Shown piece by piece: positions 1 through 10,837 of a DNA stretch of 64,000 bases. Origin of the DNA: Tritrichomonas musculus (lineage: Eukaryota > Parabasalia > Tritrichomonadida > Tritrichomonadidae). The translations under genes were made by a program, and so were the position numbers. The first letter of the stretch is position 1; each line of letters opens with the position of its first letter. Location: assembly GCA_039105265.1 (NCBI GenBank), contig JAPFFF010000021.1, positions 1,612,001 to 1,676,000 on the forward strand, given 5' to 3'. The notes beneath the pieces were generated by a model, which was given only the letters and a program-made list of their open reading frames with translations, had not been told where the DNA came from and searched no databases.

Positions 1-424
1 AGAAAAGAAAACCCAAGGTTTATCTAGACATTTATCCAAAAAACTGGATTTCAAATTATTTATGATTTATATTTTATAAAATAATGCATATATTACTATT
101 TTTTATTAAATTATCTGTTATTTTAAATAGAAATAATTTTTATTCCAAGGTAATTATAAATTAATAGTTTTAAATTTTCAATACTTTTTGACGTTGTGAT
201 AGGTCAAATTTTGGCGAATATTGAAAAATAATGATAATTTTTAAATCAATCATTTAATAGTTACCAAAAGATCTAGCAATTACTATTAAAGAAAAATAAT
301 TAATAGACATGGAATTAGCTCTTATTTATTTCAATTTTTTGTTATCCCAATTAATTATTTGATTTTAGATTCATATAACTAAAAAAAAAAAAAAAACAAT
401 AATTATTATAAATAATATCATTTA
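1..424. other. AT-rich intergenic, nothing recognised
   Basis: Very AT-rich sequence downstream of the BspA-like gene, with A-tracts and no open frame, RNA gene or clear inverted repeat that I can see. Confidence 0.6.
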
Positions 425-3400
425 CTATTTTTGGTTAATTTTAATATTAGGAGGGAAAACTTTTCCTTCATAATGTAATGATGATGGAATTGATACTTGT
501 TTCATTGATGAGCAGCTGAAAAATGCCCATTTTCCAAGTGATGTAACTGAAGCAGGAATAGAAACTTGCTTCAAAGATGAACACCCGTAAAAAGCAAAAG
601 ACCCGATTGTTTTTACCGAAGAAGGAATTGTCACTTTTTCAAGCGAAATGCATTTAGCGAAAGCGTGAGATTTAATTTCAGTTACTGATGAAGGGATCAA
701 AATTTCTTTCAATAATTTGCACTCATAAAAGCAGTGAAAGCCAATTGATTGGATTGACAACGGAATTGTAATTTTTTCAAACGAAAAGCAACCGGCAAAT
801 GTGTAACCTTCAAGAGAAGACACTGACGAAGGCAATGAAATTGCAGTCAATGAAGAGCAGTCATTAAAAGCATATCTTTCAATTGATTTAACAGAAGAAG
901 GAATGATTATCTCAGTGATCGATGAGCATCCAGAAAAAGCATAAGATTTGATAGATGTCACTGAAGATGGAATGATTATCTCAGTGATTGATGTGCAGTT
1001 TTTGAATGCTGAACTTTGGATGAATGAAGTTGTTGGCGAAATATTCAAAAAATGCAAAGATGGACAGATTTGAAACATTTTAAGATCATATTCGGTCTTC
1101 GAAGGATCAAATGTAATTTTTTCAAGTTTAGTGCATCGTTCAAATGAACTTGGATGTAAAATCATCACTGAAGAAGGAATTTCTATTTCTTTTAACGATG
1201 AACAGCCGGCGAAAACAGACTCGCCAATCGATGTCACTGAAGATGGAATTGAAATACTATTTAACAATGAGCAATCAGAAAATGCTTCTTTTCCAATTGA
1301 AGCAACTGAAGAAGGAATTGTTATTTCTTTCAGTGATGAGCATCCTTTGAATGAGTTGCTTCCAATTGATGTTACAGATGTCATTGTCACTCGTTTAAGT
1401 GATGAACATTCACCAAAGACATATTCGCCAAGCTGCGTCACTGATGAAGGAATTGAAATCTCTTCAAGTGAAGAACAATCATAAAAAGCATTGCTTCCAA
1501 TCCTATGAACAGATGAAGGAATCGTTATTTCAATAAGTCCAGAACATCCACTAAAAGCTTGGTTTCCAATACTCTCTGTTAATGGAGGAATTGTTATTTC
1601 AGTCAATGATGAGCAATCTTTGAATGCGTTATTTTCAAAATTTGTCAATTTTGAAGGAAGTTCAAATGTTACTTTTTTTATCATTGAGCATCCTTCAAAT
1701 ATTCCTTCTTTGATACTTGTTGCTGATGAAGAAATGACCAATTGTTCAAGTGAATGAATTGATTGAAACAATGATTTTGGTTCTGGTTTTGTTTTCGACG
1801 TATCAAGTGTAATTTTCTTTAATTTGTTGCATTTCTCAAATGTGCTTTCTTTAAGTTTTTCAACTGATGAAGGAATGATTATTTCTTCCAATGTTTCTGA
1901 GTTTTGTGAACAAAAACCATCAATCGATTTAATGAAAGATGGGATGTCATATACGATTTTAATTACATCTGATGATGATGAACTTGTGATATTTAAAACT
2001 TTTAATTTTGGACATGATTTAAAAATATCAGATTGAAATGTTGTTTGTGAAAGATTTATTGTCACTGCTTCTAAATTTGAGCAGCTTTCAAATGCTGTTT
2101 TTCCAATTGAACTAACAGAAGAAGGAATTGTTATTTCCTTTAATGATATGCATCCTGTAAATGCTTCTTTTTCAATCAAACTTACAGACGAAGGAATGTC
2201 TATTTGTTTCAAATTCGAACATTTCGTGAAAAGATTTGCTTCGATTTTTGTCAATGATGAAGACAAAATTATTTCTGAAATAGAATTGCATTCAGAAAAT
2301 GCAGATGATCCAATGGTTGTCACAGAAGAAGGAATTGTCATTTTTTTGAATGACGAACACTTTTGAAAAGCAAATTGTCCAATCGATGTCACTGTTGATG
2401 GAATGATTATTTCTTGAAGTGAAGTGCATTGATCAAATGCATTATTGCCAATTTCGGTCATAAATGAAGAAGAGATCGAAACTTTCTTAAGTGAAAAACA
2501 TCCATGAAAAACAGAATCACAAATTTTAGTCACAGAAGAAGGAACCGAAATTTCTTCAAGCAAAGAACAATTTTCAAAAGCATTGTTTCCAATTTTAGTT
2601 ACAGAAGAAGGAATCAATAATTGTGAAAGTGAAGAACAACCACAAAAAGCTTTGTCACCAATTGAAGTTACAGAAGAAGGAATGCTTACTTTTGTCAGTT
2701 GTAAACAACCGCTAAAAATATTGTTTTCAAGAGAAGTTATTGTAATTGGAATTTCTATTTCTTTCAATGAAGAACATTCCATAAATGCTCCATCGCCGAT
2801 ATAATCTATAGACGATGGTATTTCGATCTGAACTAATGATTTACATCCTTTAAAAATGTTGTTGCTGAGTGTTGTCACTGACAAAGGAATCGTTATATGC
2901 TTAAGTGACAAGCAATCGCTAAAAGCATTGTTACCTAAAGATGTAACTGAAGAAGGAATTTCTATTTCGATTAATGATCTGCACTTATTGAAAGCATTGT
3001 CGCCTATCGAAGTAGCTGATGAAGGGATAACAAATTGATTCAACGATGAACATCCTTCAAAAACATTGTTTTTGATTGATGTTATCGTTGTAGGAAAGTC
3101 GAGTTGTTGGAGTGAAGAACATCTACTAAATGCAAACTCTTCAATTGAAGTAACTGAAGATGGAATTATTAATTCACTCAATGAAGTGCATCCGTCAAAA
3201 GTATAGCTTTCAATCGTTGTTATTGACTCTGGAATTGTCATTCGTGTCAATGATGAACAGTTGTCAAATGCTCCCTTTCTTATTGAATTCACAGAAAATG
3301 GAATTTCAATTGACTTTAATGATCTGCAATCATTAAATGCAAAGCATCCAATCGATATGATCGTCGATGGAATTGTGATCTGAATCAACGATGAACATCC

Positions 3401-3634
3401 ACTGAAAACAGAGTCTTCAATTGAACTTACCAAAGAAGGAATCGTTATTTCTTTCAATGATGAACAGCCTTGGAAAGCAGATGATTTAATCGATGTCACT
3501 GATGATGGAATGATGATTTCTTTCAATGATGAACAGCCAGAAAATGCTTCATTCTCAATTTCATGTATAAAAGATGGAATTGTTATCTGATTCAATGAAA
3601 TGCAATCTTTGAAGCATCCTTCAACAATTCTCAT
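425..3634 (-). CDS. BspA-like leucine-rich-repeat protein
   Basis: The product, about 1,069 residues from the first ATG, is almost entirely tandem repeats of roughly 23 residues with the pattern IPSSVTSIGxxAFxxCSSL, which is the LRR_5/BspA (TpLRR) type; about 45 copies fit. In trichomonads such proteins form a very large family and some members are surface proteins. I see no signal peptide at the chosen start and no C-terminal membrane segment; the protein ends in a short Lys-rich tail. The open frame continues upstream of the ATG to about 3736 and there encodes one ankyrin-like repeat (TALHIAVEKGN), but no ATG occurs in that extension. The N-terminus is therefore uncertain: the gene may have lost its beginning, or it may belong to a larger ankyrin-LRR gene that also left ankyrin debris upstream. 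Confidence 0.85.
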   Translation of the reverse strand: MRIVEGCFKDCISLNQITIPSFIHEIENEAFSGCSSLKEIIIPSSVTSIKSSAFQGCSSLKEITIPSLVSSIEDSVFSGCSSLIQITIPSTIISIGCFAFNDCRSLKSIEIPFSVNSIRKGAFDNCSSLTRMTIPESITTIESYTFDGCTSLSELIIPSSVTSIEEFAFSRCSSLQQLDFPTTITSIKNNVFEGCSSLNQFVIPSSATSIGDNAFNKCRSLIEIEIPSSVTSLGNNAFSDCLSLKHITIPLSVTTLSNNIFKGCKSLVQIEIPSSIDYIGDGAFMECSSLKEIEIPITITSLENNIFSGCLQLTKVSIPSSVTSIGDKAFCGCSSLSQLLIPSSVTKIGNNAFENCSLLEEISVPSSVTKICDSVFHGCFSLKKVSISSSFMTEIGNNAFDQCTSLQEIIIPSTVTSIGQFAFQKCSSFKKMTIPSSVTTIGSSAFSECNSISEIILSSSLTKIEANLFTKCSNLKQIDIPSSVSLIEKEAFTGCISLKEITIPSSVSSIGKTAFESCSNLEAVTINLSQTTFQSDIFKSCPKLKVLNITSSSSSDVIKIVYDIPSFIKSIDGFCSQNSETLEEIIIPSSVEKLKESTFEKCNKLKKITLDTSKTKPEPKSLFQSIHSLEQLVISSSATSIKEGIFEGCSMIKKVTFELPSKLTNFENNAFKDCSSLTEITIPPLTESIGNQAFSGCSGLIEITIPSSVHRIGSNAFYDCSSLEEISIPSSVTQLGEYVFGECSSLKRVTMTSVTSIGSNSFKGCSSLKEITIPSSVASIGKEAFSDCSLLNSISIPSSVTSIGESVFAGCSSLKEIEIPSSVMILHPSSFERCTKLEKITFDPSKTEYDLKMFQICPSLHFLNISPTTSFIQSSAFKNCTSITEIIIPSSVTSIKSYAFSGCSSITEIIIPSSVKSIERYAFNDCSSLTAISLPSSVSSLEGYTFAGCFSFEKITIPLSIQSIGFHCFYECKLLKEILIPSSVTEIKSHAFAKCISLEKVTIPSSVKTIGSFAFYGCSSLKQVSIPASVTSLGKWAFFSCSSMKQVSIPSSLHYEGKVFPPNIKINQK

Positions 3635-3715
3635 TCTTTCATCGTTCAATAAAAGATCAAAAATTTCTTTATTCCCCTTTTCAACAGCAATGTGTAATGC
3701 AGTTTTATTTAACAA

Positions 3716-4243
3716 AAAAGAAATGTTGAAATTGTATTAAAAATATTTGCTTTTTTTAAAATTATATGCAAATTATTGATTTGGAATTTCATTCACATAA
3801 AATGATTGATTTTGAAACTTCATCATTAAATTAATTGAATTAAAATTGCATTAAAATATTTAATTATTAAAATTTTATTGATAAACATGATTTGAAATGA
3901 TATTTAAAAAATTATTGTATGAATTGATTTTAAGTTAATATCAATCTTTGGATGATTTAACAAAAGTTTAACCATTTCAATATTTCCTTTTTTAACAGCA
4001 ATATGCAATGCTGAATCATTAAATGCAAAAGAAGAAAATTTTATTTAAAAAATCAATCAAGAATTTCATTAATAAAACTAATTCAAACTCTATGAAATTA
4101 ATCAAATGCAAACATTATAAATACGTTAAAAATAAAACTTTATAAAAAATAAATCATTTGAAACAAGATTTAAAAAAAATTGATTTTGAAATTTCATTAA
4201 AGAAAAAATTTGTAAAAAAAATTTCATGAATAAAAAATGACGA
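3716..4243 (-). pseudogene. ankyrin-repeat debris between two genes
   Basis: Between the ankyrin gene and the BspA-like gene the minus strand keeps an isolated ankyrin repeat at about 3905-4045, reading SALHIAVKKGNIEMVKLLL followed by HPKIDINLKS. It is closed by stops on both sides and has no start codon. The spacers around it are AT-rich. I looked for the conserved trichomonad intron ends (GTATGT and ACTAACACACAG) and found neither, so these spacers are probably not introns. The likeliest reading is a decayed stretch of a longer ankyrin gene, possibly one that once joined the neighbouring ankyrin and LRR frames. Confidence 0.6.
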
Positions 4244-5462
4244 TTAGATAATTGATTGATAATTAACGTCAATATTAGGATGTTTCAATAAATAAGAAAT
4301 GATTTCAATATTTTCTTTTTGTGCAGCAATAATTAACGGGCTTTTCGACTCGATCACTGAGTTAACATTAATATTTTTATTAGTAACAAGTAATTCAACC
4401 AAGTAAGCAAAATTCAACTTGCAAAAATTATAAAAAGCAGCATCTTTTGTGAATAAATCTTTATTTGGAAAATAACAATAATTGTAATATTTCATGCAAT
4501 TAATCAATATGTTTTCATCTCTCTTTTGAATTAAATTTTTTTCAATGAAATTTGCAATTTCATTGTTGAAGCATTTTATTGATTCAATAAAGCATTCATT
4601 GAATGTTCGGTCTTTTGGTTGGACTCTATTTTCATTAAGAAGTTTAATGATTTCTAGGTTGTTTCCATGAATCGCATAGAGCCAAAGTGAAGGAGTCAGT
4701 CGAGCTCTCGTTGAAAGTAAATATTTGAAAATTTTGATTGATCCAAAAAATGCTGAATACTCAAGAATGGTTGGATTTTTATCAATCAGAAACAAATTGG
4801 TCTCAAAAATTGACGAATCAATAGTCGTTGAATAATTCATCCTGTTTGTTGTGACATGTGATATGAAATCATCAACTAAATCATTCCGAATTAAACGACA
4901 AATTTCTTTGTCATTTTCGCCAATTTTTCTTTTTTCTTTGAAATTTTCAATTTTCAAATTTTGAAAGTCTTCATTGATTTTTTGTTTGAGTGACGCATCA
5001 TAAAAAGTTTGAAGCTCTGGTTGGAAAAAGTGACAGAAAAACTTTTTTTGTCGTTTCTCTTCTTTGTAATAGTTTGCGAGTTCTTGATTGGCCGTTAATA
5101 TTTTATTTTCAATTAAAAAGAGAACTATTTCAATGTTTTCTCTAAAAATACTGAATATTTTGGATTTTGAAAGGCTTTGTTTGATTTCTTTTTCTAATGA
5201 TAAAAGAATTTTTTCGATTTTAGAGAAAAAGTTTGATCCTCGATGATGGTTTGTTGAAATATGTGAGATTAAACATAAGAATGTATATAATTCTGGTTGG
5301 ATGCTTCTTATTTTATGAGTATTAAATAATTGTAATAATATACCAAAATTTTTGTCTTGATTTTGATGGTTATCTAAAAAATTAAGAAGAGCTAGTTGTA
5401 AATCTCTTTTCTTTTCCAAAAATTGTTGCACATCTTTATTAAAATTGATTTCTGTTGACATT
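4244..5462 (-). CDS. ankyrin-repeat protein (DUF3447-like)
   Basis: The product is about 405 residues from the ATG at 5462 (MSTEINFNK). The first 200 residues are helical and Lys/Glu-rich, like the N-terminal domain found in many trichomonad ankyrin proteins. Ankyrin-type repeats follow: NPTILEYSAFFGSIKIFKYLL in the middle and SPLIIAAQKENIEIISYLLKHP near the end. The frame stops just after NIDVNYQSII, where family members usually continue into more repeats, so the C-terminus looks cut short; more repeat remains lie downstream. The open frame extends upstream to 5530 but without another ATG, and a TCATT initiator motif sits about 9 bases before the chosen ATG, which supports this start. A hAT transposon is inserted 106 bases upstream. 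Ankyrin repeats bind other proteins; no specific partner can be inferred. Confidence 0.75.
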
Positions 5463-5468
5463 TTCTTA

Positions 5469-5473
5469 ATGAA
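5469..5473 (-). promoter_or_regulatory. trichomonad initiator (Inr) motif
   Basis: TCATT on the minus strand, about 9 bases before the ankyrin gene's ATG. It fits the TCA-Py-(T/A) initiator known from trichomonad genes, which lies within about 20 bases of the start codon. The motif is short, so position is the main support. Confidence 0.45.
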
Positions 5474-5575
5474 TTGTTTTCTATAATAGTAACGATAGAA
5501 AATTTTCAATAAATTGAGATAAAAAATCAAATATCTATAGGATTTTCTTGAAAAGCATATCGTTAAAATGCATAC

Positions 5576-5596
5576 CAGGGATGTTAATCGATATCA
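5576..5596 (+). repeat. left TIR of the hAT element
   Basis: The 21-bp left terminal inverted repeat begins CAGGGATGTTAATCG and is preceded directly by the 8-bp target duplication ATGCATAC. Confidence 0.93.
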
Positions 5597-5889
5597 ATAA
5601 ATATCGGGTATCGAAAAAAAAAAAATTATCGATAATATCGATACTAAACTGTCCGATGAATGATAATGAAAAATAAATACGTTATTCAAACCGTCCGATA
5701 AATGGTCATTATCCGACGGTTTTTCTTTGATAAATTTTGATAAAAAATTTAAAGCAATCGATAAATATCGATAAAGATAAAATTTATAATAAAATTTTTG
5801 AATTAGAAAAAATAAATAAATAAAAATAAATTTAAAATAAATTTTTAGAATTATGTAAATTAATTTTGCATGTAAAAATATTAGCAGAA

Positions 5890-6675
5890 TTAGCAAAATA
5901 ATTCATCGTTAAAATCTAATGAATTTTCATCGAGTAAAATTGTTATTAAAAGAGATTCAATGAAATCGTCTTTGAAGTAAACGATATAATCTAGCAAATG
6001 CCACGACAATTTTCTTATGAACTGTATATTGTTACTGGTAATTATCATTAAGAAAACTTTGAACATCAGTTCAATTGTTGAAAGGGAAACACTTTTTTGT
6101 TCATAGCTGGTAAGAAGTTTTTTAATAACTTCTAAAATTCCCACATCAGGCAATCTATTTGAAATTTTATTCTCATATTTTCTAAAGAAAAAGCAGAGAA
6201 TCCAAAAACAATCTTTATAAATGAAATTCCCTTCATTAATGAGATTTTGAATGAAATGATCATATGGATCTACTTTCTTTGAAATTATTATAAATTGTAT
6301 AATGATATTGATGAGAATATCCGAAATAACTGAACGACTTACAATGAAATTATAAACAGGAGCGAAATCTATATTTTCAATGAATTTATTTCTGGATATA
6401 AATTTTAATAACATTAAGAGAATCTTTTCTGGATCATTTTCTGTATTCAATATTTTAATGCATATGCTGTTAAATTCTTTTTCATCTATTGGCTTCAATT
6501 TTTTATAATTTAGCAAATAGAATTCTATTGCCATGTCATCTTTTAAATTAAGGAAATAAGCAAGATCAAATATCATTATTTTGTTGCTAGTGAAATCAGT
6601 TTCTGAATTTTCAGTCATCAGATAAATATCTTTAGTTGTGTTTTCAGAGATGGCTTCTGGCTTGTATTGGTACAT
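5890..6675 (-). CDS. hypothetical helical protein carried inside the hAT element
   Basis: A 261-residue open frame from an ATG at 6675, within the transposon and divergent from the transposase (420 bases between the two starts). The first 30 residues are polar; the rest is a run of hydrophobic helices (for example ISDILINIIIQFIIIS) spaced like an armadillo/HEAT-type solenoid. It reminds me of the importin-alpha/ARM-like families common in trichomonads, but no motif is decisive. I see no transposition-related motif and no zinc finger. It may be a captured host gene or gene fragment, or an accessory protein of the element. It is shorter than a usual ARM protein, so the C-terminal part may be missing. 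Confidence 0.6.
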   Translation of the reverse strand: MYQYKPEAISENTTKDIYLMTENSETDFTSNKIMIFDLAYFLNLKDDMAIEFYLLNYKKLKPIDEKEFNSICIKILNTENDPEKILLMLLKFISRNKFIENIDFAPVYNFIVSRSVISDILINIIIQFIIISKKVDPYDHFIQNLINEGNFIYKDCFWILCFFFRKYENKISNRLPDVGILEVIKKLLTSYEQKSVSLSTIELMFKVFLMIITSNNIQFIRKLSWHLLDYIVYFKDDFIESLLITILLDENSLDFNDELFC

Positions 6676-6850
6676 AAAAAAATGAAGTGAACAGTTTCAA
6701 CCTAAATCTATTCAAAACATTGACATAATTGTTTGTTAATATTTTGAATTGTGTTTTTTATGACACAAATATCAATGAAGACTCTGGTGCTTTTGTATCC
6801 GAAATTTCGGATCGAATTTCCTGGCAAATGCCATTTATTAAGATATTGTT

Positions 6851-6881
<31 letters not shown>

Positions 6882-7095
6882 TAAATCATTATTTTTTTTG
6901 TGTGTGTGATTATTTGTTTATTATTGTAATAAATTATTTGTTTTATTTTTTGTGTGATTATTTGTTTTATATTATTGAATAATATTTGTATTATTTTTTG
7001 TTTGATTATTTGTTTTATATTATTGAAATTAAAACTTATTTCAATAATACCATAGAAAAAGTTCGAACAACTAAATTTAAAATAAGTTTATTACA
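6676..7095. promoter_or_regulatory. divergent spacer between hAT cargo gene and transposase
   Basis: 420 bases separate the two divergent starts and so should hold both promoters. The spacer contains an A-rich tract near 6850-6880 and three imperfect direct repeats of a TTATTTGTTTTATATTATTGA-like unit between about 6905 and 7025. I see no clear TCATT initiator close to the transposase ATG. Confidence 0.4.
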
Positions 7096-8943
7096 ATGAC
7101 TGCACATTTTATTATGTTTGACAATACCATAACACAAAGAGTGGCGAACTTCAACGATCATTTCATTGAGCCTAATTTGATGGATATCCCCGGACCAGAA
7201 TTTGAAAAGCATCCATCTGAGTATGTTTCAGCTGAAGATTGGGTTCAATGTAAAGAATTTCCAATAATATTTACATTGAAAAGCAATAAATCATATTATT
7301 ATTGTGCCCATGCACATTGTAATCATTGGTATTCCCTTAATTCTACATTCGGAAACATCAAATCTCACATTAAATCTAAACATTTGATAAAAAGGAATGA
7401 TATTCAAGATTTCATTGACGATCAGGTTAATAACGATGGGTTAAGTATTCAAATTCCACATGATATCGACAAATTAATATCATCCAAATATAAAGCAATG
7501 ATATTAAAAACTGGCCGTCCATTTTCGCTTGTATCAAATGATGATATGAGAAGTGTGTTAACATGTTTAGGAACAAGACAAAGCTTATCAGAAAGTTGCG
7601 AAAGAATTGCTATGAAAATCATTTCTAAAATGAAGTATCTACTGGCTTTAAGTTCCTTTATTAGTGTTGCCGTTGATGAATGGTCAAATTTAAGTAGAAA
7701 ACGTTTTTTAGGTGTGACAGCAAGATGTATACATGATGGCAAAGTGAAAATATATTTTCTTTCACTTCAAAAAATAAATTCAATCCATTTGAGTGGCATT
7801 GAGCTAAATAATCTATTTAACGATTGTCTTGACAGGTATGGAATCAAAAGAAGAGTAATGTCTGCGGTGTCTGACAATTGCAATTTAATGACAAACATGT
7901 TTTCTCATTCAAATATACTACGCCTTCCTTGTGCGTGTCACCTAATTAATCTTTTATTAAGGGCGTTCATAAAACCATCTGAAAATACAATTCATGAAAT
8001 AACAGCAGCTTGTCGTTGTATAAGAACTTCAGTATGCTATATCGCTTTGAAAGAAGACTTCAGGGATGAGCCAACAATTAAAAATTATACTGAAATAAGA
8101 TGGATATCTATGTATGAGTCATTCAAATCTCTTATCCAATCAAAGTCTTCAATTGAAACTTTTTATATCGTAGAAGAACATAATCAAAATGAAATTAATT
8201 ATAAGTTGACATCTGAACATTGGGATTTCATTGAACAATTGTTGCCAACCTTGAAAGTTTATAAACAATGCATCAAAATATTAGAAGGAGATGATTTTGC
8301 AACAATTTCTCTAGTTCTGAATTCATTTCATAAATTAAAAATAACAATTGAAAGCCTTCCAAAACAAACATTCTACAACAACATTGTTAGCTTTAATGCT
8401 GAATACTCAGAAAAAATGGAATCATACAAAGATCAGTTCCATCCATTGTATGATGCAGCCACTTTATTAAATCCATTTATTCCAAATACAAATATTCAAA
8501 TGAATGCTGCTATCAAATTCATTGAAGATAAAATGACAAACATTGGCTGGAAACCGCAGCAAGTCAGTGCATCCGATAATAAAACAATTTCATTCTTCAG
8601 TACTGGGGAAAAAGAATCTGTTGCAACCTCTAGAAGTCCAGTGCATAAATTAATTGAAACTGGAATTTTGATTCCTAATATTGAAAAAAATGAATCTCTT
8701 GGAAATGTTGTATTTAATTTCTGGAAAGAAAAATATGATCAAAATATTGATAAAGAACTAGCCGAAGTAGCAATTGGCTTGTTAAATGCTTTCTGCACAT
8801 CTTGTTCAGCAGAGAGGTTTTTTTCTAAGGCTGGCAGAGTCATAACTAGAGACAGAATGAAACTAATGCCAGAAGTTGCAGAGTCACAAACAATTATAAT
8901 GGCTAATCCTGAACTAGCTGATAAATATTGCACTTTTGATTGA
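7096..8943 (+). CDS. hAT-family transposase
   Basis: A 615-residue open frame. A BED-type zinc finger lies at residues 70-96 (C70, C75, H91, H96, spacing CX4CX15HX4H) and should bind the element's ends. The RNase H-like catalytic core follows, with candidate acidic residues in VAVDEWS (about 194) and SDNCNLM (about 260). The C-terminal hAT dimerisation domain runs from about residue 540 (VVFNFWKEKYD) through TSCSAERFFSKAGRV to the end, with the signature CSAERFFS. Length and order fit active hAT transposases, and the frame has no interruption. It would excise and reinsert the element in the nucleus, making 8-bp target duplications like the one seen here. Whether it is active cannot be told from one copy. 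Confidence 0.92.
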   Translation: MTAHFIMFDNTITQRVANFNDHFIEPNLMDIPGPEFEKHPSEYVSAEDWVQCKEFPIIFTLKSNKSYYYCAHAHCNHWYSLNSTFGNIKSHIKSKHLIKRNDIQDFIDDQVNNDGLSIQIPHDIDKLISSKYKAMILKTGRPFSLVSNDDMRSVLTCLGTRQSLSESCERIAMKIISKMKYLLALSSFISVAVDEWSNLSRKRFLGVTARCIHDGKVKIYFLSLQKINSIHLSGIELNNLFNDCLDRYGIKRRVMSAVSDNCNLMTNMFSHSNILRLPCACHLINLLLRAFIKPSENTIHEITAACRCIRTSVCYIALKEDFRDEPTIKNYTEIRWISMYESFKSLIQSKSSIETFYIVEEHNQNEINYKLTSEHWDFIEQLLPTLKVYKQCIKILEGDDFATISLVLNSFHKLKITIESLPKQTFYNNIVSFNAEYSEKMESYKDQFHPLYDAATLLNPFIPNTNIQMNAAIKFIEDKMTNIGWKPQQVSASDNKTISFFSTGEKESVATSRSPVHKLIETGILIPNIEKNESLGNVVFNFWKEKYDQNIDKELAEVAIGLLNAFCTSCSAERFFSKAGRVITRDRMKLMPEVAESQTIIMANPELADKYCTFD

Positions 8944-9028
8944 ATATTCAATATTCATTAACTTATTAATTCATTAATAAATCATTAAAATTAATCAAAA
9001 TTTTGTTTTTAAATTATATTAATGAATT

Positions 9029-9604
9029 ATCAGTTTGCAAAAGTCATGATTGTAATTTGAAATAGTGGGCGACTGGTATGTTATCATGTATTATTTATGA
9101 TTCTTTTGTTGTATGCGATGCTGATTTTCTGCTTTCTTGTTAACGTTGAATAAAATAATTATCAGCTTGCAAAAGTCATGATTGCAGTTTGAAATGGTGG
9201 GCGACTGGTATGTAATCATGTATTATTTATGATTCTTTTGTTGTATGCGATGCTGATTTTCTGCTTTCTTGTTAACGTTGAATGAAATAATTATCAGCTT
9301 GCAAAAGTCATGATTGCAGTTTGAAATGGTGGGCGACTGGTATGTAATCATGTGTTATTTATGATTCTTTTGTTGTATGCGATGCTGATTTTCTGCTTTC
9401 TTGTTAACGTTGAATGAAATAATTATCAGCTTGCAAAAGTCATGATTGCAGTTTGAAATGGTGGGCGACTGGTATGTAATCATGTATTATTTATGATTCT
9501 TTTGTTGTATGCGATGCTGATTTTCTGCTTTCTTGTTAACGTTGAATGAAATAATTATCAGCTTGCAAAAGTCATGATTGCAGTTTGAAATGGTGGGTGA
9601 CTAG
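9029..9604 (+). repeat. 132-bp tandem minisatellite in the hAT element
   Basis: Four full units and a partial fifth of a 132-bp repeat, beginning at 9029, 9161, 9293, 9425 and 9557. Each starts ATCAGYTTGCAAAAGTCATG and includes GTGGGCGACTGGTATGT. Units 2 to 4 are almost identical; the first differs at several places and the last breaks off after about 48 bases. Confidence 0.93.
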
Positions 9605-10837
9605 CATGTTTGACATGGTTTTAGCTTGAACTCAACTTAATTAAATGGGCTTTTTTTAATAATAATGATTTTTGAAAGGAATCATGCCTTGATCATGATG
9701 ATTCATGGCTCAAAGGAACATATAGATTAATTAATGAATCAATTTAAATAATGAAGTCATAATTTAGACTCTTATTTCATACACTTCATTTAGTAATTTT
9801 ACGTTAATGCCATTCAAAAAAAAAAAAAAAAAAATGGATTTAAACGTACAATTTTATTCAAAATTATCAAAAATTTTATTTTTTGAAAGAAAATGTTATT
9901 TTAACGTCAATTTACATTTAATTTTAGTATAAAATAACTTTTTGAAAACTTATATATTATTATCCCTTTCAACTAATTTTTAATGCAGTTTTTCTGAAAA
10001 ATGAGATAATTTTTTTATTATATATATATATAATAAAAAGAAGAGAAAATAAAATTGCCTCAAAAAGTGAAAATAATTGGTAATGAGATTTTGGGCGCTT
10101 CAAAAAGTTTATAAAAATAAAAAATATATATCTTAATTATCTTAATTATTAACACTGTAGTTACTTTTCTTTCCTAAGTTTCCATTTAGCATATGTGTGT
10201 TGACTCTTAAATTATATATATAAAAAAAAGATCTTGAGGAGAATAGCTTAAATATAGTATTGTATCTATAACAGTATTAGTTGGAACTAGTTGTAAGGAA
10301 AAACTTTCCTATTTTTCTGTCGGATTACTAAACAAGGTAGGTAAGAATATCACGTAACAATGAATTTTCAAAGATATGCAATTTTATAAAAGCAATGACC
10401 AAAATTGAAAAATCTTGCAATTCATTGTATAATGCATCTGATGTACATTTGGTGATATCGGTCTTGAGAATCTAAAGGCGATAGTTGTCCTAATTAGATA
10501 CTATTTTAAGAAAAAATATTATTAAAAATATATAAAACTTTTTGATAACTTATCTGGTTGTACCGACTTTTTGAAAAAGTTTTTGGTTCCAGTTTATATA
10601 TATAAAAAAAGGAAAACAAACACAAAAGAAAACTACTATTTAAAAAAATATCTTTATTTTTTTTTATCAGTAAATATTTAAAAGCTTATTGGCTGTAAAC
10701 ATTTATTTTTCTCGAAATTTATCGAACTTTCGATAAAACCGTTTATCGATACTGATAATTCTTAATCGATATTTATTGTTATCGGCGGTTATTACCATAA
10801 TATCGATATTATTGTAACGAGAAAAACCGTTATCGGC
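9605..10837. other. 3' noncoding part of the hAT element
   Basis: AT-rich sequence without an open frame. It has a TATATATA tract near 10020 and, from about 10700, dense ATCGATA/TATCGAT motifs in both orientations that mirror the left subterminal region. Confidence 0.6.

Noticed and set aside
1131-3038. Many plus-strand frames opposite the LRR gene
   Set aside because: They mirror the regular 69-base LRR repeat on the other strand and share its period; no independent gene signal.
3716-4243. Introns joining ankyrin and LRR frames
   Set aside because: Neither GTATGT nor ACTAACACACAG-type splice signals is present at the frame edges, so decay is likelier. Not excluded without transcripts.
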